Positions 55,160-64,000 of a stretch of DNA of 64,000 nt are shown in pieces. The translations under genes were made by a program, and so were the position numbers. The stretch is from contig NC_064621.1 of NCBI RefSeq assembly GCF_023898315.1, positions 540,723,383 to 540,787,382 on the forward strand, in the 5' to 3' direction. Each line of letters opens with the position of its first letter. Within the stretch, counting starts at the first letter, position 1. Origin of the DNA: Schistocerca nitens. Lineage: Eukaryota > Arthropoda > Insecta > Orthoptera > Acrididae. The notes beneath the pieces were generated by a model. The model was given only the letters and a program-made list of their open reading frames with translations, had not been told where the DNA came from and did not search any database.

Positions 55160-55835
55160 AGCACCTTGCTGCATTTCAATACATATCCTGTTGCAGAGCA
55201 TGCTCTACAACATGACATTCGTGACCTCGGCACTTGTTTCACCACACGCACCATCTGGCTTTTCCCCCCAGACACCAGTTTCACAGAACTCTGCAGGTGG
55301 GAACTAGCACTACATGTCCTTTGTTCTCAGCACCCAACTAGCCTTAATCTACATTAACTCCTTCTGTCTCAGCATTTCTTCACTATAACTACTCTTTGCT
55401 TCACTCCATTTTAGTTTTCTACATCTTTAATTGTCTTTCCCATCTATTTTTCATCCCCCCCCCCTCCCTCCTCTGTTGCATACAATGCACTTAGCTCTTC
55501 AATCTTATTAATTCATGCATAATGTAAGCAGTAATCTCTGTCTGCATATTATCCTGTCTTCCACCTTTAAGCCCTCAGGTTTCCAAATCAGGACCAATGC
55601 AGCTGACAATCAGTCTTTCCTTCTCATCCCATACAGTAAGTGTCCCCTGGCCTGCGGTTCTGGGTGACTTTCCTGAAATCTACTCCTTTTCCTAGACCTC
55701 TCCAGTCCTTTTCCTTCACCCTTCTTCCTTACCCTTCAATCCTTCTGCCTAAAGAAGGAGCCATTGGCTCTGAAAGTTTGCCAATGTGCGTGTTCTGCCG
55801 CCACTTGGTGAGTAGATTTTTTTATCTATTCAATT
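55160..55835. repeat. dispersed pyrimidine-rich repeat
   Basis: The segment runs from 'accttgctgcatttcaatac' through 'cagacaccagtttcacagaa' to 'gaaggagccattggctctga' and 'gccgccacttggtgagtaga'. I recognise it as one copy of a long repeat common in locust genomes. The ending resembles the MITE at 60905-61322 in layout ('ttggtgagtag'). I saw no coding frame. Confidence 0.5.
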
Positions 55836-57780
55836 TAATAATTTTATGATTATGGTTTACTGCTTTCACAAGGAAATCATGTGTCAAGATGGAAAATGCA
55901 TGATAGTAATGTCTGTTGGTTTAGTTTTTCAGGTGGGAAGTGACACATAGTTGGTTACGGACTGAATGCAGTCTGGAATTGATGTAAGAAACACAGCAGG
56001 ATCTTCACTGAGCTTGTCCGTTATTGATATTCAATGATACCGAGGCCGTGTCTCATGGCAACACCTTCCCTGGCATCCTGCTAAGAGGCAGTGGGGTCAT
56101 GTGATGAGGCTTTAATGTGCTGTACATGGACTGGCTCATTGTCTTGTCATTTCCAGTGCATGCAAGAGGTAGCAAGTCTTGTGTGACAGCAGAGGAGCTG
56201 TTTCCCTGTGAAACTGATGCCGTGGGTTTGGTACAGTGTTACCATGGACAGAAGTTTGGAGGCTGCATTTATAGCAGATGTTCACAAGATCACCTGCAGG
56301 TGGAGTGGAGTTCAAATTATGTCTGGAATTTAATCTGCGCACTGACATGAAAGTGTTATGCTTGCTGCAGAAGCTAATTCTCCACCGAGATTATGAGTTG
56401 TGTCTGCACTGTTGAACTGATAATTTCATTGGATTTCATTGTATTGCTTATGGATTTTCATCATAGCAAAAGAAAGAAGAATACAAATGAATAAACAGTC
56501 ACATTTACAGTTTGATATGCAAACGCTTGACGTTGGTGTTAATGTATGCCACCAATTAATGTTGTTTAATAATCTGACGATGTTTGAAAGCACTGTGTTC
56601 AAGTCTATTTTGTGAGTCGTATATTGTGTGGTCAGGTATTACCCTGATTCCACTTAACTCTTATGTTTGTATTAAACATATCTTTGATGTTGTCAATATA
56701 CCGACAGCTGATAATTTGTTATGCAAAGATACATAAATTCTATGTTTAAAGTATAAAAACAGAAGTTGATCTTTCTCGGAACAGTAGCAGTCGCCTTTTT
56801 AAAGGTATATGTTTCTCTCCTAACAATCATATATTAAGTGATCGAGAAGTAATTACCACAATAGTCAGTGTGAGTACATTAGCTCCAGTTATAATTTGTT
56901 GTTATTATATGTTACAGAAGTAAACTTGTAGTGACTGTTTCTCTTTGTTTATGAGTACGTTGACTCAGTCCATACCACTGGATGTTCTCCTTCATGATGG
57001 GATTTACAGAACATGATGTGTGAGTGAGTGACTTTTAGAATGCTCTGAATTTCATTCTGAACTGTGAATTACTAAAACAGAATACATTCTTAGGAAAAAA
57101 ATAAGAGCAGGTATGGAATCCTGATGAACATCTTTTGGCAAAACAAACTTCACATATAGTCACAACAAGCAGACTTCACCAGAATTGAAAGTAACATATT
57201 TGAAGCAGGGAAATGTGCTATGACCCTTATTATTCACAAAATATATTAAGGAACCAATAGCTCTATGTTACAGATAATTCAATTCTGTATCATAAAACTA
57301 AATCATTAGTATCCTGTTCTGAAATGGACAACCTGGATATGAACAAAACTAGAAGGTGACCCTCAAAACAAGGAAATGTAGTGTAATGTGTGAAAAGACT
57401 TTATACTGTCTGCTTAAAGAATGTGAAAAGACTTTATACCATCTCATTATAGAATAGTTAAAAATAAGTAATACTAGTCATATCCATCAAACAGTTAGGG
57501 GTAATCACCCAGAGCAATTTAAGATGAGTCAATCATATACATATAGTTGTGAAGGCAGGCCCCAGTATAAGATTCACTGGAGAATCCTGTAACATGTCAA
57601 TAAAAGAAATTGCTTAAAAAATATAAATCTTTGTGAGTCTTGATTATTACTCAATTGTCTAAGTCACTTATCGAGTTGAAGATCCAGAAGACTCAAAGAA
57701 GAGCTGTGTATTTTATCACAAGTTTCTTTATCAAGTGAGAGAGCACTGCAGAAATGTGCAAAGTATTGCATTAGGAGATG
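55836..57780. other. intronic DNA, nothing firmly recognised
   Basis: A short local duplication of 'tgtgaaaagactttata' occurs near 57390-57440. The open frame at 56117-56350 has a plausible upstream acceptor but no family motif. No transposon end was identified. Confidence 0.35.
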
Positions 57781-57781
57781 C

Positions 57782-58985
57782 TACAAGAATAATGTTACAT
57801 TACATTACATTAATACTTGTACCACAGATCATGAATATGACATTTTGTAATGATGTGGAATGTGTTAGTTTAACATATGGTAAGTTTTCTTTATACTTTT
57901 TTATCGGTTACTACATCATATCTAAAAATTTATCTATTGAGTAGAAGGAGGTGTCATTCAACAATTCTTTTAATTGTTTTTAAAAGCTGGTTGGCTATCT
58001 GTCAGACTTTTAATGCTATTTGACAAATGACCAAAGATTTTTGTGGCAGCATAATTCACCCCTTTCTGTGCCAAAGGCAGGTTTCATCCAGAACAGTGAA
58101 GAGCGTCCTTTTTTGTAATGTTGCTATGCACTTTGCTATTATTTTTGAACTGGGATAGAGTATTAATAATAAATTTCATAACTGGATATACGTATTGTGA
58201 AGATGTCATGAATATCAAAAGTTCCTTAAAGAAATATCTGCAAGGCGATCTTGGGTGGGCTCCAGCTATTATTCTGATTACATGCTTTTGTGCAATGAAT
58301 ACTTTTTCTCTAATACAATTCCATATGAAAGCAATGAATGAAAATGGGCATAGGAGGCCAACTTACTAATATGTTTACCACCAAAATTTGCAATAACACT
58401 AATAGCATAAGTAGCTAAACCTAAACATTTCAGCAGACCATCAATGTGTTTCTTCCACTTAAATTTCCCATCAGTGCACACATCCAGAAATTTTGAATAT
58501 CCTGCCTTAGCAACATACTTCTGTCCAAAGTCTATATTTATCAATGGTGGTGTGCCATTTACCGTATAGAACTGTATGTACCGTGTTTTCTCAAAATTTA
58601 GTGAGAGTCCATTTGCAGAGAACCACTTTATAATTTTCTGAAAGAGGTTATTTACAATTTCCTCAGTTAATTCTTGTTTGTTGGGTGTGATTACTATACT
58701 TGTATCATCGGCAAATAGAACTAGACTGCATCTTCATGAATACAAAATGACACGTCATTAATATATATTTAGAACAATAAGGGACCCGAGACTGGACCAT
58801 GTGGGATACCTCTCCAGTTAGAGGACTCTGCCAATTTTTGCAGACTATCTGTACTGCTAATTTCAACCTTCTTCCAGTTAAAGATGAACTGAACCATTTG
58901 TGCATTGTCCATTTCATATCACAATACTTCAGCTTATCTAGAAGAATTTCATGATCCACACAGTCAAAAGCCTTGTGCATTAAGA
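57782..58985 (-). pseudogene. LINE reverse transcriptase to 3' end
   Basis: The minus strand reads KAFDCVDHEILLDKLKYCDM, then a WFSSSLTGRRLK segment, LVLFADDTSIVITPNKQELT (catalytic box near 58720-58700), LSLNFEKTRYIQFY and a C-terminal KHVIRIIAGAHPRSPCR. The 3' untranslated part ends in the (ATTAC)n tail at about 57782-57800. Frames break at several points. It is the best copy in the window of the family also seen at 8490-8605 and 8781-9530. The 5' half is missing. Confidence 0.75.
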
Positions 58986-60423
58986 GAAAGGCTTGTCCTG
59001 AAACTTACGTACTACACTGAAACGTAACCGCTAGGACTTTACTGCTTCTTTAAAGTTTGTTGCCAGCAGTTTCTCACTCGTACAACTGAAAAGCTGGTAT
59101 CATGTCAACAACACTCCTAAGCAAAGCCAAATATGGGCAATACCAGTAATACTATACTTTGGGAACTACGATCATGAAATAAATGTACACAATGTATTCT
59201 TTCTACCTCAAGTAGACACTGTAATTGGTAGGAATGTTTAAAAATATTCTATTCTCTTAATATTACTAAAATTCTAGTACTACCATTGTTGATAATACAT
59301 TTAAATCAGAGGTAATTGGAAAGTATTAAAATCAGTAAAATTTAGTTACAATTGTTATTGATGATACATAATTTAAAACTAATGTAATTCAAAAACACAA
59401 AGAACAAAATCCAATCAATATAAGAGTGTAACTGTGTAATTACAATCCATTATCCTGTCTGGCACACTTACTTTTGAAAAGATTGTTTTACTGAAATGAA
59501 GTACATTTATATTAAACTTAGGAAACATGATATGAAGAATTTATATTCTATTTTTATGAACAATCCACTAAAATATAATATGTATTGTTGTATTTACACA
59601 TCTATTTTCATTGTGAATGAGACTGCTCTGTAACAAATTTCAAACATTATGTAACATCATTTTATTGTTTGACTTATGCAATGTTATTTAATGTACTGTT
59701 ATCTCTCAAAATTTTCTGTTTTTTTGTAATCAAGTCACTGTAGCAAAATGTACATAAGACCAATGTGGAACTACTGTTGTTAGCCCAGTTTTGTTTGAAG
59801 TATCAACATGGCACCTGTGTCAATCAGTTTCGTAAACATTTAATCAATTCTTAAAGGCCCATGCTGTGGCAACTTTTCACAGACATACCTTGAAATAAAG
59901 AAGATAGCAACTCAATACTATGTGTGGTATGAATTAATTTCAGCATTACTACCCACTTGGTTGGTGTTTGTAAGAACAGGACTTCTGTTTATTCTTCTTT
60001 TATACAGCAACAACAGCAAGATCAACTCCTTGAAGCAGATAACACAGGTTAAGTATTTGATCCCAGCTGAAAAACTTTTTATGGGAAATTTCCCAACTCA
60101 AAAAACATATTACTTCTTCCTATAAACATCTTGCGCTAATGACCACACAATCTGAATTTCTCTTGTTTTAATAATGGAAATTCAGATTTATGCCTGGATA
60201 CGTTGCTGTATGTATTCTGGGTGTACACTGTCTGACGGCTTGTGAAGTGCAGATGTTCTGATACAAATGAAGCATTGGGAATTTCTAATTTATTTTAAAA
60301 GTACTGGATAACACATACATGTCCTTGAGTGTTTTAACGCATAGAGATCTGGATCCTTGCTGATTTTCTAGTTTTACTGACTGATGAAACAGCAGCAATA
60401 ACATAAAAAGAGCATTCTGATAC
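58986..60423. other. AT-rich intronic DNA, nothing recognised
   Basis: No transposon end, SINE or coding motif was recognised between the LINE and the Pmvk exon. Confidence 0.4.
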
Positions 60424-60579
60424 CTGGCGTGTACATCCACCCACGCTGTTTCCGGACTGCATCATCAGCAACAACTCTTACAGTGTGAACCACAGAGGGC
60501 CCACCACAGTTATCCAAGAACCATTTCAAATCAGACAGTCTCCTGGTATCACTCACAATCCACACACTGAATTGGGTAC
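60424..60579 (-). CDS. Pmvk: phosphomevalonate kinase, penultimate coding exon
   Basis: The minus strand has an acceptor ('cttacttttcag') before 60579 and a donor (gtatca) after 60424. The 156 nt between encode TQFSVWIVSDTRRLSDLKWF, then LDNCGGPSVVHTVRVVADDA and VRKQRGWMYTP, with split Gly codons at both ends. The (V/I)W-(L/I)-VSDTRR-SD--WF block and the QRGW-(F/Y)-TPG end are diagnostic of animal phosphomevalonate kinases. The phases (2 bases in, 1 base out) fit the exon at 49595-49746. Together they give about 101 of roughly 190 residues. The N-terminal exons with the ATP-binding loop were not found to the right. Confidence 0.93.
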
Positions 60580-60904
60580 CTGAAAAGTAAGAGCATTTAC
60601 TGTTATGAACGTAAAGATTCTTGTGAACAAACAGAAGAATACTTTTTACTCGAAAGATCTTTATGCCAGTTGAAGATAGAACCCCAAAGAAGATGTTGAA
60701 TTTCATATGCTATTTACATAAACAAAAATTAGCAGATGTTTGTTTTATTATTTCCTCTGTACTACGTATATCAACATTGAAAGTTACATTAGGACATGTC
60801 TGAGAGCCACTATTTTGGGGCATGGCAACAATATTACATTCCAAAATTATTTATAAATATTAATAAAAGATAAAAATCAAACAATGGAAAATCTAGGTTG
60901 GAAT

Positions 60905-61032
60905 GTAACAATATTATGAAAAGGAAAGTTGCTACTCACCATATAGTGGTGATGCTAAGTCGCAGATAGCCACAACAAAAAGACTATAACAAATAAAGCT
61001 TTTGAACAGTAAGGCCTTTCTCAAAAATAGAT

Positions 61033-61073
<41 letters not shown>

Positions 61074-61101
61074 CTGCCTGTTGTGTGTGTGAGTAGCATT
61101 T

Positions 61102-61144
<43 letters not shown>

Positions 61145-61151
61145 TGTGTGT

Positions 61152-61197
<46 letters not shown>

Positions 61198-61322
61198 TCT
61201 ATTTTTGATGAAGGCCTTACTGGGTGAAAGCTTTATTTGTGACAGTCTTTTTGTTGTGCCTATCTGCAACTCAGCATCTCCACTATATGGTGAGTAGCAA
61301 CTTTCCTTTTCATAACATTGTT
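60905..61322. repeat. MITE with internal microsatellites
   Basis: The inverted arms (about 60905-61034 and 61198-61322) share 'gttgctactcaccatatagtg', 'cacaacaaaaagact' and 'aataaagctt'. Between them lie (AC)n at 61033-61072, (GT)n at 61104-61142, (GA)n at 61155-61188 and a G-run. The AC and GT tracts are complementary, so they would extend the hairpin. I recognise this as an abundant locust MITE family; it has no coding capacity. Confidence 0.85.
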
Positions 61323-61539
61323 AGTAAAAGGTAATACAGTTGAAAGCTCCAAACACATATGTGAATAAGATTAAGGAGCTCCTGCTGGTAGCAGATATAC
61401 AAATCAGATTGGGACATTTCTATGAAATATTTAACCACAGTTCTTTGCAGGCATGTTCAATGGTGCAAATATTTAGGAAGTCACACAGTATGAAGCAAAG
61501 TGTCATGTATCCTAATAAGTAAAAAAACCTGCATATTAC

Positions 61540-61990
61540 ACTGCAGTGCTCTCCTTGGCTCATGATCATATTGGTTGGACCCCAGATGACTGGAAAACTG
61601 TGGTCTGGCCAGGTGAGTTCCGATTTCGGTTAATAAGAACTGATGGTAGGGTTTGAGTGTAGCGCAGACTGCACAAAGCCATGGACTCAAGTTGTCAGCA
61701 AGTCACTGTGCAGGCTGGTGGGAGCTCTGTAATGGTTTGCCCTGTGTTTACATGGAATGGAGGGGGTCCTCTGGTCCATCTCAACTGATAACTGACTGGA
61801 AATGGTTCTGTTCGGTCGCAGCCATTCACGGACTTCATGTTCCCAAACAATGATAGAATTTATATGGTTGAAAATGTGCCATGTTATCATGCCACTATTG
61901 TTAACATTTGATCTGAAGAACATTCTAGACAATTCGAGTGATTGTATGTCCATCATCCTGATTGGTGGTTTGAGGGATTTCAGCCGTTCA
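61540..61990 (+). pseudogene. Tc1-like transposase relic
   Basis: The DNA aligns with 51750-52150: 'gatgactggaaaactgtggt', 'agaactgatggtagggtttg', 'atggactcaagttgtcagca', then 'cattctagacaattcgagtg'. The frame is broken more heavily than in that copy and it ends where the fold-back element begins. Confidence 0.65.
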
Positions 61991-62001
61991 CCTATTAATA
62001 A

Positions 62002-62395
62002 AATGGAACATCTACAGCTGTCCTTGTGGTGTCATTTATTATATGGCTAATAGTTTCAGTGCTTCAGTGCACTATTTTCAGCGTGTAACTGACACCAAGG
62101 GGGTTAACTCCAATTGTATACATGATTCATTAGTGGCCAGCATCTATGAACAGGTTTCTGCAGATTACCTATAACAATGATGTTGTGTCTCCAATATCAA
62201 TTACCAACTACTGAGTTGGTAGCTGATGGTTGGAGACACAACATCGTTGTTACAGTAGTCTGTGAAAACCAGTTCATAGTTAACCCCCTTGGTGTCAGTT
62301 ATGGAATGAAGATAGTACAGTGAAGCACAAAAACTGGTAGTCATATAATAAATAACATCATAAGGACAGCTGTAGGTGTTCCATTGTATTACATC
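62002..62395. repeat. fold-back element, arms of about 180-205 bp
   Basis: The left arm starts 'atggaacatctacagctgtcc' and the right arm ends with its inverted copy near 62395. The arms match inward through 'gacaccaagggggttaact' and 'aa(t/c)gatgttgtgtctcca' to a centre near 62209-62214. The left arm has about 28 bp more. There is no coding capacity. The element joins the Tc1 relic on its left. Confidence 0.85.
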
Positions 62396-63230
62396 TGAGA
62401 GAATTCTTTGGCCACTGTGAAGTAATGGGCGAGTTGTGGCACTCTGAAAATATTCTAAGTATGGAATTGGTGTGGTCGCACGGGCCTCTCAGCAAGCCAG
62501 GGCTCGTCAGCAACCACGTGGTGCCGAACGGTAGCCGGACCAAAAGGCGTAGCCCCAGCGCTTGGTCCAGGCCGACCCCGTGGCTGGGAATTCCATGTTG
62601 ACGCTGTGTCAAGGACTGTGCTTTGTGTCAATGAAGGAGATTTGTATGCCAGGAGTGCCAAAGATGGCAGACTTTGTGAAATCATGATGGCAGACATTTC
62701 ACAGTTCATGTAGAAGTTAATAACAGCCAGAGGAATCATGATACCTTAAAAAGAAACATGTACATTACCATTTTTTGCACGGCGATTCTGACAATAACTT
62801 TAGTAGTTTAAAGTTGAGTATCTGATTGTAAATTATACAAGTAACACCCAGCAACGAGTTTCCAAAATCTAAATCGTTAATCCGATTTTGTCGATCAACA
62901 TGTCTTTAGAAAGCCATTAGTGTAAACCTAAATTGGTATGAATTACAGGCATGTAACTTGAATAGTACATGAGTTATTGGAGGTCAAAGTATCCAATTAC
63001 TATTGGTCATGTCAGCCGTAAGTACTCCACGGTTACACGACAAAACAGTAGCAGCATGCTTATAAATATATTTATTCGTCTATGTCTTTGTTTATATCTG
63101 ATATATACTATTCAGGAAGAAATTGGTCAAATATTTACTGTGGTTTAGAAAGCACAGAGACATTAGGCTACTGGCCTACTTTTGTTGGTATTTCTTTGAT
63201 ATATGTTTACTTAATTTGTTTATGTATTTA
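62396..63230. other. no gene recognised; GC-rich patch near 62470-62600
   Basis: The GC-rich patch has a minus-strand open frame without recognised motif. The rest is AT-rich. No further Pmvk exon was identified here. Confidence 0.35.
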
Positions 63231-64000
63231 ATAATGTGTATTACAGCGTGGTCCAGCTGTAGGAATATTTATTTAATTTCAAGTTATTTAAATGTAAATC
63301 CAGTAGTTTTTATGTGTTTCAATATGTATGTGAGGGTGCGTTGGCTTGGAGACATGGCGGGAGCGCTCTAGCCAATCACAGCGCTCGTTACTATGGTAGG
63401 TGACTACCGAAGTTAATGGAAAGACTGTATGGAAGTGGGGGAGGAGTATCAGGTGAGAGGACATGGGAGAGTGCTGGACAGGAAGGCGTGAGGGACTGTT
63501 GCAGGAAATACTTGGAGAGTGTTGAGCAGTTTGCGCACGGTCGCGGGAGAGAGAGAGAAACAGAGAAATATTTCATAGTGCCGACTTGTGCACGTGTAAG
63601 ATTTCCGTGGCTTCTGCAGTGAAGACGTAGCATGCATTTAGAAGTGAATATCTTGCGAGCTATGTTGTTGCTCATAAATAATCATGTGAAGTAGGAATCT
63701 ATTGTTTCCCTTTATTCAACTTATATTTTATTTAATTGCTGGACCATCAACGCCAATAAGTGTTTTACAGTAATAAATGGCATTCTTAAAGGTACTTCTG
63801 CTATCGTACTCATCATTTAAAGTTGCTAAAATAGTACCTGCAGATTTTATTTAATTGCATTCCTTCATTTATAAATTTCTATGTTACACTCAAAATTTGC
63901 AATCCGAGTGATAGGAACCTTCAACCATTCGATCCATGTGTGTATTCATATTGTATGCTTTGGACTCGGCAGTATTTGGCTTGTAATGCGGCAACTATGT
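63231..64000. other. GC-rich then AT-rich segment, possibly an LTR or promoter
   Basis: At 63330-63630 the DNA is purine- and GC-rich with a CCAAT motif ('agccaatcacagcg') and a GA-rich tract. It is followed by AT-rich DNA with an AATAAA signal near 63773. This order would suit an LTR or a host promoter with a first exon, and I have a weak memory of similar repeated sequence. I found no second copy in the window and no coding motif. Confidence 0.3.

Larger units (their letters stand above)
49747..60423 (-). other. Pmvk: Pmvk intron packed with transposable elements
   Basis: The boundaries follow GT-AG on the minus strand (donor 'CCAG|gtatca' at 60424/60423, acceptor 'gacag|GTATT' at 49747/49746), phase 1. 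The 10,677-bp intron holds LINE relics at 50250-51110, 53994-55110 and 57782-58985, a fold-back element, Tc1 and mariner-type transposons, a SINE and further repeats. Stretches 49840-50249 and 58986-60423 show nothing recognisable. Confidence 0.85.

Noticed and set aside
56117-56350. Possible exon preceded by 'cttgtcatttccag'
   Set aside because: The translated sequence shows no recognisable family, and no matching donor or partner exon was found.

Overview
This window looks like AT-rich, gene-poor nuclear DNA of a large insect genome. I recognise several repeat families as ones I associate with locusts and grasshoppers (Schistocerca-like Orthoptera): Tc1-like elements with TA-flanked ends, several tRNA-derived SINE families, an RTE/BovB-type LINE and microsatellite-bearing MITEs. 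The species call rests on memory of repeat families and is not proven here. Transposable elements of at least eight kinds occupy a large share of the 64 kb. I see no bacterial operons, CRISPR array or rRNA gene.

The one host gene I can name is phosphomevalonate kinase (Pmvk, mevalonate pathway), on the minus strand. Its last coding exon is at 49595-49746 and the preceding exon at 60424-60579. The exons join in frame across a GT-AG intron of about 10.7 kb that carries LINE relics, a fold-back element, a Tc1 relic, an apparently intact mariner-like transposon and a chimeric SINE. The exons for the N-terminal half (P-loop) were not found and probably lie beyond the right edge. A second, unidentified minus-strand exon candidate is at 2986-3064.

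Layout. 1-5.9 kb: little recognisable apart from the exon candidate and one MITE end. 6.0-7.3 kb: Tc1-like relic with very long inverted repeats. 8.5-10.2 kb: LINE relics and a SINE. 10.9-13.8 kb: an unclassified repeat that received a deleted Tc1-like element and a frameshifted mariner-like element. 13.9-18.8 kb: a Ty3/Gypsy element reduced to gag-protease, another Gypsy integrase tail and a mariner relic. 19.0-20.0 kb: LINE endonuclease. 20.07-29.02 kb: a decayed Ty3/Gypsy element on the minus strand with both LTRs, containing two SINEs and an RTE LINE. 30.4-36.1 kb: SINE, Gypsy, Tc1, Copia and Tc1 relics. 36.1-38.5 kb: LINE reverse transcriptase cleanly interrupted at 37282-38376 by an unusual element with 173-bp perfect inverted repeats, a TGA target duplication and a nested perfect palindrome. 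38.5-40.9 kb: a Tc1 fragment and an intact Tc1-like transposon. 41-49.2 kb: relics of mariner/IS630-type transposases and LINEs. 49.3-60.6 kb: Pmvk. 60.9-64 kb: MITE, Tc1 relic, fold-back element and unexplained DNA.

Only two transposases (39710-40732 and 52721-53791) keep full-length open frames inside matching terminal repeats. The rest are pseudogenes. The strongest lead for something undescribed is the 37282-38376 element.
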